64,000 nt of DNA from Sphagnum compactum (taxonomy: Eukaryota > Bryophyta > Sphagnopsida > Sphagnales), in contig OZ234496.1 of NCBI GenBank assembly GCA_965153455.1, positions 8,269,863-8,333,862 on the forward strand. The letters run 5' to 3'. The translations under genes were made by a program, and so were the position numbers. Of this stretch, positions 1 through 11,900 are shown one piece after another. The notes below the pieces were generated by a model. It saw only the letters and a program-made list of their open reading frames with translations. It had not been told where the DNA came from and did not search any database. Numbering within the stretch: position 1 is the first letter of the stretch; the number at the start of each line of letters is the position of its first letter.

Positions 1-76
1 ATAACCCATCATTTATTAAAAAAATTAATCAAAGAATATTTTCCTAAAATTCATTATGATGCATCAAAAGTGTTGC

Positions 77-230
77 AATTACAACAAAAGGTGTCCCTGT
101 ATGCCAAGTGATTTCACTGGATTTTGAGTGAATTCATTGGTTGTAGTGAACAGGGACCAATGAAGAAGCAGTGAATTCATTGGTCTAGTGAACATGGACT
201 AGTGAACTGCACCCACATTTTGTAGTAATG
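77..230 (-). mobile_element. CACTA-like MITE, copy 1 (154 bp)
   Basis: Non-autonomous element with no coding capacity. One end reads attacaacaaaaggtgtcc and the other, read inward from the opposite strand, resembles CACTACTACAAAATGTGGG, the general look of CACTA-superfamily ends. The interior is rich in AGTGAATTCA and CTAGTGAA words that can fold back. Copies of the same length lie at 28824-28977 (same orientation) and 47711-47864 (opposite). No clear target-site duplication is visible at this copy, so the exact edges are good to one or two bases. The class assignment is inferred from the ends only. Confidence 0.6.
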
Positions 231-3139
231 CAAGTATTGAAAATTGCCATTTTGTGACAGTTTTTTGGGCACATCATAGCTTGCAAACACTCAACCCAAA
301 TTCATTTTTGCATCACAATTTGGGTTTAAATGAGTTGGTTTTGAGTTGGACCTAAGTGTGCATGGCATATGCATTTCTTAAACTTTGCAAAAGCCTCAAA
401 GAAGTTTTAAATGATATAATAAAAATGTAAATCTACAAGAGTTTGTGATTAATTTTTTAGTTATAGGCAACATTTGCAATTAAAATCCAATTAGTCATGT
501 ATGATTAATTGCATGCAATAAATAGTTGCAAACAATATGACATCATGGTTGATGCACCATCACATTTCAAATGCATTCTACAAATTAATGTATACAATTT
601 CATCCATTGATTAAATCAAATACATGTTCATACATGGTTAGACTTCACAATTAAATCGTAATTATCTTTGGTGATCTCTAAAATTTGTCCATGTGTTAGT
701 CAACAATAGGTACATAGGTAGGTTTGAGCTAGGTAAGCCTCCACTGGGTAGCTAGTAGTTTTAGGTCTTAACACTTTTTAAGGATAATCCTATTTTAGTT
801 CGGGTTTAGCCTTTAAAGTTTAACATTTTTTTATTGGTTCATTTCAAATGACAATTTTTTTTAATGCTTGTTTTCTTTTGGGAATATTTCTAATGCACCA
901 AATTATATAATTTACATAATTGAAAAAGAAATCAAACAATATGAGATAAACTTTAAAGAAGAAGAACACAACAACATTATTATTCCATATCCTATATAAC
1001 AACAATGTTCCATATCCTATTAATTAGTCTACCTACCTATTGGTTACTACTTAGTTTGCCTACCTACTACTTATTACCGAAGCTACCAACTACCTATTAG
1101 TCTAGCTTTACTTACATACTACCTATTATTTAGCTTGCTTACTTAACATTTAACCTACTTACACAACTATTTTCCTACCTATTTGCCTACCCATTTAGCC
1201 TAACCTATCAATTTATTTACGGGCTTGTAACCAAAACTAAGGTATAAAAATGGGAGTGGGGGCACAATAATGTTTTGGGACTCAAACATGTTCCCACAAG
1301 TGTGAGAAAATGCAAAGAAAGGAATCCAAAGGAATCCCAAATGAAAAGTTTTTTGAAAGTTGTAATGCCATGATTTGAACTTTGAGATGAAAGTGCAAGT
1401 AATAAATGATGTTCAAATTGAGTCCCAATATACCATTGGAAAGATATTGAAGCATAAATATCAAAAGTGAGCTTGTAATTTTCATCAAATAGGAGTTATG
1501 GCCAAAAGAAAGGTTGGAAATCAAAAATCAAAATTGCAAGTTGACTCCCAACCATTAAAACCTATAAATAAGGATCAAATGAGCTCTTAATTGAACATAT
1601 AATATGGTTTTGGAAATGTCTTTTGAAAGGTTACAACTTTGCTTTTATGATATTTTCAATCAAAGCTTGTGTGCGGGAGTTTTGAGCCTAGGCAAGATGT
1701 GAAATTCGTAATTTTGTAAAATTGAAAATTTTTAATACTTCAACTTAAGAATCTTAAACATTTTTTGTCACCACTATTAGTCAAAAATATATTATAAATG
1801 AACATGTGAGGAGGTGGTGGTTACTTTTCAAATTTGGGTTGTGGTGCACTATCTTATGAGTTTGACTCACCCATGGTTCATTTATGCACCATTTTGGTTT
1901 CAATTTGCACTAACTACCTTTCTTAGTTTGTGTATATGGATCTTAGTTTGAATTTTGTGAATTTGTCCTAGTCTCACCTTGGAGCTTTTAGAGTTTTTGA
2001 CGTTGTTTTTCTTTTAGGAGTTAATGAATGCATCATGGGTTTGCATTCTACTACAAACTTGGGGATCAATAGGTTCTTGTATGCTTATATCATTTGACAA
2101 ATCTAGGGGCGTGTTAAGATAAGTAAGTAGATCCTTAATGTACCTCTAAAAGAAAAAGAAACCTAATGCACCATTAAATATACATACACTTCATATACCC
2201 TTAGTAAACCCTACTATATTTTCAAGGGTTGTAAGTTCATGTCATAAATTTTGTTAACAAAAATTGATTTCAACTATGATTAAGAGGTGATTAATGTGAT
2301 GTAAAATGTTGTTTCATGGATGAGGAATAATAGTAAAATTCATCCAATTGAAAGAATGTAAAAACAAATAATTTGAGTTTTTTCCAACAATAAGCACAAA
2401 AACAATTTCTTCACATTTTTTTTGGCAAAGAACTTTGTGTGTGTGTTTTTTTTTCAAAGAACATGGAGTCCAAGCAAGAACAAAGGTTTTCAAGGAGTTA
2501 TGTTCTACGATAATAAAGGATTTTTTTAACAAGTGCGGAGAGGTTTTACATGTTCATTTTTTTTTTCTTTTTGGGGTATTTCTCTTCTTTTTGGCAAGGA
2601 GGAAGGAATTTTGAATTTGTGTGCATTTTAAAAAGGTGCATGTATATATATATATATTTGAAACATTTCTGAAAGGTTGTTGTTGAGCATTGTGCGTTGC
2701 TTGGAGCAAGTGAGAGAGAGGGGTTGATAAAACAATGAGAAAAAGTGTTGTCAATCTCTCATGCTAAGGTTTGATGTTGGTCCCTTGATGGGCGACTTTA
2801 AGGGATACATGAAGATCCAATGTTACGCTCGAAATGACAAAGCAAAGCCAGACAGTAGCCAAAGATGGGGATGATTATAAAGATAACTTTAATATGTGAA
2901 AACCTTTGTTCACAAAGGTCACCAATCCAATCATCAATTGGAAGGCCAACCAATAGTGGGTCATGGGTCTACCTAGAATTGTGTCCTTGTTGCTTTGGAG
3001 ATTGAGTTTGAAGTGGTGGCACATATATATCCCCAGACTTGTGACCTTGTTGCATCCAGGACAACTTGTTGGAACTCTCAGATTGTCCTAAGTCTGCAAT
3101 TCACAACAGGCACTCCAAGTGGGCTTCTGCTTCAACTTA
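231..3139. other. AT-rich intergenic DNA, no gene seen
   Basis: A low-GC, CpG-poor stretch. Only short chance reading frames without codon-like composition or known motifs occur. A CTAC/CCTA-rich low-complexity patch lies at about 1028-1215, with TAGG-rich complementary words at about 700-790, so part of the region could fold back. A short (TA)n tract is at about 2642-2658. Confidence 0.6.
1028..1215. repeat. CCTA/CTAC-rich low-complexity tract
   Basis: Degenerate tandem repetition of CTACCTA, CTTACTTA and similar words. The same vocabulary recurs at 46702-46832 and, on either strand, at 28560-28690, 45780-45910 and 48770-48890, which suggests a related low-complexity family rather than isolated slippage. 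Confidence 0.5.
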
Positions 3140-3504
3140 GAGCATCCCCACCAGTGCTGAGTATGTAACTCTGCCAAAACATTTCTTACATCCAAGTTTA
3201 GTTATTTACTTTTTTGCAACCCCACCCATAAGACTGAAACAGGGACTGCAAACAGGTTACTACTAATAGCAAACACCTGGACCAATCATTATGATTGGCC
3301 AATGAAAAACAAGGACCAGCAGTTAGATCATATTTATTACACTCTTCTCTAGCAGATGCTTTGCTGCAATTTTCACCAGCCTCAGCAAACTAAGCAAATA
3401 TGCAGGAGAAAAACCATTTTCATGATCCAAACCCGCATATGTTGACTTTTCTTCGTCCGATTTTAATGTGCAGGGTCACTTACCGAGCACCGGTGGGGAT
3501 GCTC
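3140..3504 (+). mobile_element. GAGCATC-type MITE, copy 1 (about 365 bp)
   Basis: The ends are inverted repeats: gagcatccccaccagtgct on the left and its near complement agcaccggtggggatgctc on the right, flanked symmetrically by CTTA and TAAG. This fits TA/TWA target preference as in Tourist (PIF/Harbinger) or mariner-like MITEs. It has no ORF. Related copies are at 6243-6626 (inverted) and 37376-37691. Shared internal words include a catccaagtttagttat segment, a ccaaccccaccca segment and a ggaccaatca/attggcca segment. Confidence 0.65.
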
Positions 3505-3804
3505 TAAGGAGCATTGCATTGGACTTATCTAAGAGATGTGATACTTACCCTGTGCAACAATTGTTTCTTTTCATCTTTGTGCACCCCAAGCCAACCAAAC
3601 TTGAGCAACAATTGCAGTGCTTATCACCTTAGGCATATCATTGTCCTTTCACAATTGCCAGGTTCTTTAAAAAAAAAGTGATGTCTGAATGATACCATGT
3701 TGAACAAATCTTTGTGGGCCAAGTGGGTCTTTCGTCTTTTTGGACAAATTCCAAACTTATCTTGAACTTTAACTTTCCCCTATAGGTAGCATATGAGTTC
3801 AAGG

Positions 3805-4112
3805 ATGCTTCCCAAAGTTCTTTTTTTTTTTTTCCTTTTGCAACAAGCCACTTTGATTGGCCCCACATGACAAAACTTCTGAAACTTTGTACACTTCCCC
3901 AAATTAAAATCCTAAAAGTGCTTCCCTTGGAACCACCTGTAATGGGTTTTGAGAGTTCAAATTTTGGGCAAAAGTTATGGGATAAAGTGTGGTGCTGTTG
4001 GGAACATTTTAAAAAACACATTGGGAACTTGAAAAAAATAAAAAGTGGGAACATGTTGGGAATGAAATTGGGGAAAACTTGTTGAGAACACATTGGGAAC
4101 ATGAAAAATCAA
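3805..4112 (-). repeat. ~290-bp dispersed repeat B, copy 1
   Basis: Reverse-oriented relative of the tandem pair at 22638-23190. Shared blocks, in order, are a T-rich run before TTTTGCAA, the gattggccc box, the ggcaaaa...atgggat block, and a series of TTGGGAACA words. No coding capacity or terminal repeats are obvious. The superfamily is not recognised. Confidence 0.5.
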
Positions 4113-5030
4113 AACGTTTCCCCTCTCCCCCAAAACAAAACTGGGACTCTTGGGTGCATACAACATGACCTCATTGGCTTAGTTAGTAGAATTTCTAACA
4201 CTAAACCCATATTCTTTCCCTTATGCTGTCTCTAGTCCACACAAAATATTCTAGGTTCCATTGCAAGACATGAATGCCACTAGGAACTCTTCACTCCCAA
4301 GTGAAATCATCCCTCAAAAGGTGTGTATTTGGTTCCATCATGATCATTTCCCTCTCCCCTCCTCAAATTCTGAACTAAAGAAAAACCAAACTCCTAAAGT
4401 GGTGGCATGAAAAAGCACAGTTACATAATGGATTCCCTTTGTGACCACATTTTGGGAAGACTTTAAAATGGGGGACCATTGAATGGTCAATACAAGTAGC
4501 TTGGGACACCCAAAAATTCATGCACTCATCATAAACTTGTCTTTTTTTATGTATATGTGTTTTTATAGCATTTTAATAATGTGTTCAAGGTTAAGTGTTA
4601 ATAAAATGTTGATATAGCAGTGATATTATGTTATGACAAATTTTTGGTCCAATCTGGGTCTTGAGACTGATTTTTTGGATTTCTAAAACCTTTGGCTTTT
4701 GTTATTTTACAAAGAATTTAGAGCAAGTATCATTTTCATCACACACAATTAAACAATTTTTTTAGTATATTAATTCGTTAAACTATTGCACACAGTTCAA
4801 AATATAGATTCTGTACTATTAATTAAATATAAGTAATAAAATGACAGAACTTGCTTAAAATGTAAGGTCAAGCTTATAAATCTTTTAAAGTACTTCTGTA
4901 TATAAATAATAATTCAAAATTGTTTAAACCAGGACAACACTTTTGGCATACTTAGTTTTTAATTCAATTTTGAGAAAAGGTCAGCTGTCCAATTGACTTT
5001 TGATAACACTTTCAACAAAAACTCGAAACC
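4113..5030. other. AT-rich spacer with half-copy of MITE C
   Basis: No gene seen. Positions 4526-4640 match one arm of the long-inverted-repeat element at 27836-28092: both contain a block reading acaatgtgttcaaggttaag, or close to it, followed by aaaatgttgat. Here only one arm is present, as if the element were truncated or decayed. Confidence 0.5.
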
Positions 5031-5031
5031 T

Positions 5032-5298
5032 TCAGTTCAAAAACCCTAAAACTTCGCCATCCGTCACGCTGACGAACACAACCGACCCCGAGGACAGACC
5101 ATCTACCAGATCAATCAGCGTCTTTTCGTCGCGCTCCAACGAGGCGTTGGGGAGCAGCTGATTGCCTGCGAGTGCGCCGGCTGAACGCTGGCTTCGCAGC
5201 TGACACCAGCAACGATTAGTCAACCTACATCTAAGATCCGGGCGCCAAAACCCTAAAACTTGAACCTGAACATACCTAAAATCCCAAAAACTTGCCAA
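5032..5298 (-). other. CpG-rich orphan island, 88-codon ORF on minus strand
   Basis: A 270-bp segment with many CpG dinucleotides embedded in CpG-poor DNA. The minus strand is open for 88 codons, the last 40 of which look protein-like (acidic and hydrophobic mix), but I recognise no family. AAACCCTAA telo-box-like words occur near both edges (about 5040 and 5252). It could be a decayed first exon, a captured gene fragment, or an unmethylated promoter remnant. The function is unknown and the coding call is weak. Confidence 0.25.
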
Positions 5299-6242
5299 CC
5301 AAGGAGAAGTCTGTTACGACACTAACTCTGGTTTATTTGGTCTAAACTGCAATGGCCTAGTGCCAGGGCATTAGCCCACGCATAAGGATTGAGGTAGAGC
5401 AGTGCGGGCAGAAACTGCTGGTTCCCCGTAGTAGTCAGGTATCAGTGAGCTTGGCAACTAGGGTTAAAGTAGCTGCCTTTGTATTCACCTCAATTGTTGG
5501 GATCAAACTTCCAAGGGGCTTTGGGGCTCTAACTTCGAGAGACCCAAATAACATGGCTGGGTAGAGCTGGTGACAGACACAGCGGTTGCTTTTGCACCAT
5601 GCACCGCAGATCCATTATAATAATAAGTTAAGAAAAACAGAACAACTGCAGAGTCTGGTGGCCACACACAGCTGTTTGGGCCCACAAATAAGTACCGCGT
5701 ACTTAGTTCATGCACCTCAGAAGAAGAGCAAAAGAGCCTCTTCTTCTTCCCTTGAGCTCGCTCATCAGATTAATGTGTAACAATTTGTTGCTGGACAGAC
5801 TGGGGTTGTTACCTTAGATGAAATACCGGCCAGATTGTACATGTCCTTCTGTGGATTGTGGAATTTCATTCATTCAATAGACTAACTTTGTGTAAGGTAA
5901 CGGCAGGCAATTGGGGATATGTTTGTTTTTTTTTGTTTTGTAACGCCCTCTATATGGGCATGAAAAAACCATTTATAAGAGGTACAGTTTAACTATAAAA
6001 AATTAGTTGACCTACCATAAGTTAGGGCTCAAAACAAATTGGGGGAAGGCTTGTTTGAAATCTGTCCTTCCTCAACACAAAAATCCTGACATGATTTGAT
6101 TCTGCGACCTTTGAGAACCATACACATATTTGTAGGCAAGTTAGGAGGAATGCTTTGTATGGTAACAGCAAGTAGAAAAGGAAAATTCAGTTAGGTTTCC
6201 AAGTGTAAAAGGGTAAGGCCCTGCCTTGAGGGAATTACATAT
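5299..6242. other. spacer, no gene recognised
   Basis: Moderate-GC sequence with short overlapping frames on both strands and no recognisable domain. Nothing further can be supported. Confidence 0.5.
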
Positions 6243-6626
6243 GAGCAACTCCATCCATCGGTGCAGTATGTCACCTTGCACATTAAAAATGAAGAAGAAA
6301 AGTTAAACCATGCCGGTTTGGCTCAGCAAAATGGTTTTGGCCCAGCATTTCTACAGAGTTTGCTGAGGCTAGTAAAAGGGCCGAACAGAGCCTAACACCT
6401 GCCAGAGAAGAGTGTAATAAATAGGATCTGACTGACGGCTGCCCTGTTTCTGATTGGCCAATCATATTGATCGATCTGTGTGTTTAGCTATTTCCTAGTA
6501 GTCTCCCACCTATTTGCAGTCCCAGCTTTAGTTTTATTGGAAGGGGGGGGGGGGTTGAAACAAGTAAATAACTAAACATAGATGTGAGAAATATTTTTGT
6601 GGGGTCACTTATTTTTGTGGATGCTC
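6243..6626 (-). mobile_element. GAGCATC-type MITE, copy 2 (about 384 bp)
   Basis: Inverted relative to the copy at 3140-3504. The right end ggatgctc followed by TAAG is preserved, while the left end has decayed to gagcaactccatcc. The interior retains the taaataactaaacat segment and an attggccaatcat box, and contains a run of 12 G residues (6543-6554). No coding capacity. Confidence 0.6.
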
Positions 6627-7717
6627 TAAGAGGAAAAGGAATAAGAAAAGTACATTATGAATGCGAAAAGCACTTAGAAAAGTTTCCTAGGTGAATTGGA
6701 AATGCAACTTACATTCTTGAATGATACCCTATTTGAAGGTGTAAGATCCCTCCCATTCGTACGTACCATTGTAGGTATAAGAACCGTCCCCTTTCTACAT
6801 ACACCTTGTGATGTACATGTGTTTAGGTTCACGATATTGTTGACCTACCTTCATAACCACGTGTTTGATAATATTATGCAAATTCCACTGATGATATCAA
6901 ATTGGTTTCTTACAAGCCCTCATGTGTATTGAAGTTCAATGTCATTAAGCACTGTAGGCCTAAGATCCCTTGACTCTTAAGGAATAGGCTTAAGAACCCT
7001 CTCCCTCATATATGCCTTCTCACGATCTAGTTATCTTTAAGTGCATGCATGATAATCTTGGCCTTGCACTTTACTTTCTACTTAAGTTTACGATCATGGT
7101 AACCTTAACCTTCACGATGATGTGCTTTCCTTTCTGTTGGGCGGGGGACATTCCCATGATGCTGTTCAACGCTCATCATCGTTGGGGGACATTCCCAAAA
7201 TGCTGGGCTGCCTCCTCTTACATGTCTTTCTTTTTTGAGACTAGTAAATATTTTTTATATGTGCAATCATATCATGCCCGGTGTTTTTATGTGGCAAATT
7301 TTTGCACTTGGGTGACAATTTTTTTTTTTAAATGAATATTTTTTCATAGATTTTTTTTTAAAAAGAAAAAAAAAACCCTAAAACAAGAAGGGGAATTTGA
7401 TTTATATAATAAGAAGTGTCATCTCTTTTCTCCAACTGCCCCCTTTGTTGTTACTTGAGAATTGAAAAGAAAACAATTTTCATGGCCCCAGCTCTAAGGC
7501 AAGATGGCCACAACCTTGGCCTTAGGTGAACGACCACCTATAAAGGTAGCACCGTAAATAAACCAAAATCCATTTAAATTGTTTCTAAATATTATTAATA
7601 TCCCATCATGCTTAGACTAAATCAGGGTCTCTGAGTCTGAAAATCTAACATAATATAGGCCACTAAGAGGCCTGAGTCCGAGCGTGTTGTTTAGGAATTT
7701 TCTTATGTAGCCTAAGT
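6627..7717. other. spacer, no gene recognised
   Basis: AT-rich sequence. The longest frame (about 7012-7335, plus strand) is hydrophobic and low in complexity and shows no domain, so I do not call it. Nothing else is supported. Confidence 0.5.
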
Positions 7718-7963
7718 GGTGATATGCTGCCATAGGAAGCTGTTGAAAAAAATGGCAATCATTCGTAGAAAGATTTAGCCAAATCTGGGTACAAACTAGA
7801 TATTAAGAACAAATCCTTCTATGTTTATGGGTACAAGCTCAAAACCAAATATAGGAATCTGGCGATTTTATTCTCAGTTCTGGCTACTGAAACACTTCAA
7901 ATTCACTTCATTTTCGAAGATTTTATTTTGTTATTTCACTTTTTGGAGAAATTTCGCCAGAAG
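7718..7963 (+). repeat. dispersed repeat D, copy 1
   Basis: Shares ordered blocks with 20674-20918, 34515-34712 and (inverted) 49541-49762: catagga, then agatttagccaaatctgg followed by ataaac/acaaac, then a ctgaaaaccaa-type block, a ggcgattttt-like block, and a final aaatttcgcc. It is non-coding and MITE-like in size. It ends about 1 kb upstream of the N-acetylglutamate synthase start codon. Confidence 0.55.
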
Positions 7964-8832
7964 AAAAAAAAAAACAGGGAAAAAAGCCTGGGCCGGACTC
8001 AAGAAGCTAAAGGTACCACCAGCGTAGGTGCTAATGCACACTGGCCCAAAGCGCCGCAGCCGATAATAGGTTAAAAGAGACGTGAGAGTGACACATTCCG
8101 CGCGGTCGTATCGCACGGGGGTTCCTGGGCAGTCAGTGTGGCCAAGCTGAAAAATTTCCCGGAAAAGGGCTTTTTTTCGCGTATGCACGCCAGAATCCTG
8201 GACATCCAGCTCGGAATGGTCATCGGGTGTTCTAAAAGAGTGTCATTCTACTGCGGATTTGTCATCTTCTCGGACATGACCAGCGAAGCACCCCGGAGAT
8301 CCAGAATGCATGGCCGGGTTGGTGGCTCCTCCCCCTTCGTCCTCTGGTGGTGAACGCGAAGGTGGCAGGCAGGCAAGCAAGCAAGCGAGCCGCCAGTGAA
8401 CTTGCGAGGCTATTCTTCTCTTCTCTTCTCTTCTCTTTCTGTAGACGCGTTTAGGAAATGCTCCTCTTCTTTCCTCTTCTTTTTCGTCCAGGGGCTTCTT
8501 GTGCTCCTAGTTTGATCATGATCTCTGTGTGTGTGCTGAATTTGCATTGTGGATTTGTGTTGGACGGAGTGCGACTCTGTGTGCGCGCGATTACAACTTC
8601 TGCGGGCATTGTGGATAATTTGACCAAAACATCCTTGCAAAGATCTAAGCTAATAGACAGATTTGGTCTCTCTCTTAAGATCGTTTCGCTCAATTGCTAG
8701 CTATTTGGGATATTACACTGAGCATTTGTGTCCTTCGGTTATGGTGAAGTGTTTCTCCTTTCCTGTTTGACGGTTTGTCACCCTCGAGAGTCGATTGATC
8801 ACCTCTGAGTGAGTGAGTGAGAGAGAGAGAGC

Positions 8833-8865
<33 letters not shown>

Positions 8866-8946
8866 TCCATTAGTGTGGGGCGGGGGGGAGATTTAGACAG
8901 GAGCAGCTGATACAACAGAGAAGAAGCTTGGGAAGAGTGAGTGTAC
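7964..8946 (+). promoter_or_regulatory. promoter region and 5' leader of the NAGS gene
   Basis: CpG content rises sharply from about 8020, as expected for an unmethylated promoter. A CTTCT-type pyrimidine tract at about 8413-8440 is a likely transcription-start neighbourhood. A purine tract of GAGT and GA repeats (8807-8859) lies about 90 bp before the start codon and would be in the leader. No leader intron can be fixed from sequence alone. Confidence 0.45.
8807..8859 (+). repeat. (GA)n microsatellite in NAGS leader
   Basis: GAGT repeats grade into an almost pure GA run of roughly 38 bases, interrupted once by a C. GA/CT tracts in plant leaders are common and can bind BBR/BPC GAGA-factors. 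That role here is inference. Confidence 0.7.
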
Positions 8947-11900
8947 ATGGCACTAGCAGCGACACAAACCTTGATAAGCACAAACCAATCAGTCGATGTC
9001 AGGGAGTTGTCGGGAAAGAGTTGCTCAACAGTTGTTGTGGCGTCGGGTGATTTGAGCAACCATCGAAGGATCTCCCCGTCGTCGCACAGTGGACAGCCGC
9101 GTGAGAGCAGCCGCAAGAAGAATACCGAATCTGGATGGAGTAGTTGTCACTCGTCCTTTCGGTATAGAGAAGACATATTTCACCACCTCTGTCTCTGGTG
9201 GCAAGAAGGCACGCAGAGCAAGCCAGTGAAGCAGCAAAGCCGGCGCCTTCACATAAGCACCAAATTTGCACCGCTCGGTGCTGCTGTAGTTTCAGAGTTA
9301 ATAGGTGTGTCGCAGTGTGTCGCAGGAGATTTCTCCACCTCTGCTCGACGTCCGTCAGATGGTTTTGCAAGCTTTAGGGAACAGGCAACTAGCTATGAAC
9401 GCATACGGCATAGGCGGAGAGGGAACTACTTCTTTTGCAAGCAAGCCAGATCGAGCACGAAGAGAAGTTGCAATGCCGGAAGTAACGGCAACGGCGCAGT
9501 CCCCTCAGGATACAGCATGCAATTTGTCAATTGGTTCAGGGAAGCGTGGCCTTACATTGAAGGCCATCGTGGTAGCACATTTGTTGTCGTTATCCCCGGC
9601 GAAGTTGTGGAGAATCGTGTCATTTTAGATAGCATTCTCCAGGTACCGCCTGACTTCCTTACGCTTGTTCACCGCAAACTTGTTGCTTTTATGTTGTTCT
9701 TGCTGAAACAGATGCTTCATCTGGAGTCAGCCAGCAAGCTTGTTCTCACGATTCCATCTTTACACTGATGGACATGCTCTGAGCAACAAGTACTGTAAGC
9801 CAGAAAATCAGGCAACCAGCTCTAATTTGCTTCAGATTGTGAACATGAGCTTCATAGAATATCAGATAGGAAAATATGAAGTTTCAGATCAGGTGTTGGC
9901 TGCTTCAATTCTGAGTCCATAAAGCTCAAGTTGAATCTGATCTTTATTTGGCACCACCTTGTATGGTTCAACAGGATTTGGCACTGCTCCATGGGTTGGG
10001 CATCAAGCTGGTAATTGTGCCAGGCTCGCACATTCAGATTGATCAACTGTTGCATGAAAGAGGTAAAACATGATGTGCTTATAGGTAGACTGTTTATTAT
10101 ACTACAAGGATTCTTGCTGTGTAGCCTAGCAATTGCTGCTGTAACAGGCTGCATCGTTTCTTCTATCCTGTAGGGTTTGATCAATTGCAGTCTTCCTGTG
10201 GTGTGAGTTTGCTTCCTTCGCAGCCTGCTGCTGTTACTAGTTTTGTGAAAAAAAAACGGTAGTAAGTCATTGAGTGATAGATTGCAGAGCATGAAGCGCA
10301 GTATGTTGGGGCATACCGTATCACCGATGATGAGGCCCTGGAGGCATCAATGGAAGCAGCAGGCAGGATCCGTGTCGACATTGAGGCCAAGCTTTCACGG
10401 GGCCCCTCCATTCCTGTTTTACGGCGCCAGGTTTCAAATGACCGGTGGCATGAGGTGGGGATCAGTGTTTCCAGTGGCAACTTTATTTCTGCCAAGGTAA
10501 TCCAAACTCTTGGGAGACTATCTATATCTTACACTGATGTAGAGTTTTTTCCCTGCTGTGTGCATATCTGCAAACATCTTTTCACCTCAATGAGCCAGCT
10601 GCCTGAGAACATTGTCTGCATTGTTTTGTAAGTCTGAACACAGAGGATATCAACAAGGGCTTGTTGTTGCCTTGCACTGATGAGAGGAGCTGCTGTCATT
10701 ACTGCAAAGTTACTGGTTTTATGTTTTGCAGCCAAGAGGTGTTGTTAATGGCATTGATTTTGGAGCCACTGGAGAAGTAAAGAAGATTGATGTGGTTCGT
10801 ATCAAGGAGCGGTTGGACAGCAATTGCATTGTTATGCTCAGCAATCTAGGCTACTCGAGCTCTGGACAAGTTCTCAACTGCAAGTATGTGAATAAAGAAG
10901 TGGTGATATGTTGACTACTGATCATCATAGTGTATACATGTGTGATGTCATTTGGGTGTTGGATGTTACTGGCTGAGCATTGCCACTTGTGTTTGCAGAC
11001 ATCACCTCACAGTCTTTAGTTCTTCCAGTTGCATTCATTGAGCTGATACTTCTACTCCTGTCTCCCTTCCGTCTGCAGCACCTATGAAGTGGCAACAGCA
11101 TGTGCAACAGCCCTCCGGGCAGAGAAGCTTCTGTGCCTGTTGGATGGCCCAGTTTGTGATGAGAACCAACGGCACTTGCGATTTATGACCTTACAGGAAG
11201 CTGATCGACTCATTTGTGAACGGGCCAGCCAGAGCTATACTGCTGCTGATTATGTGAAAGCTGTGGCGGGGCCTAGCTACATGAAAAGCCTGGGAATCGA
11301 TACTTCCAGTAATGGTTTACCCTACATCTCTGACTCTGGTGATAATGGCACAGGGGCAAAGGGCAGCTTCAAAAGCGTTGAACCTGTTGAAGGTTCAACT
11401 TTTCCTCTGAGAGGGGCTACATATAGAACTGAGAATAGTTTAGTAAGTGGAATTGCAAAGAAGCCCCGGGGACAACAGGGATTTGCAATTGGTGGAGAAG
11501 AGAGGCTTAGTCGAACATATGGCTATTTGTCAGAACTGACAGCAGCAGTATATGTATGCCGAGTAAGCTACCTTCCTTGTGTCCAATTGGACTGCATACA
11601 GTCTTAATGTTGTCTAGAAGTTGCTCGCCTTTCAATGTTTGGGACTCCAAGAAGTCATTGCCATACTGAATGGTTGTTAGTATTCTTTAGAAGATCACAA
11701 AAGGATTGCAATCAGTCTCTGATTACAGTGTGCTATGGCAGGGTGGTGTGGGGCGTGTGCATCTTCTTGACAGTAACATTCAGGGAGCTCTACTTCTGGA
11801 GCTTTACACACGTGATGGAATTGGAACTATGGTTTCAAAGTATGAGCTTGTTTATTTCCCGACTTCTGATAGTCCTTTTCCTTGGGCAAATCTTAATGAA

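Noticed and set aside
8999-9370. Minus-strand frames over NAGS exon 1
   Set aside because: Shadow frames of a well-supported coding exon.
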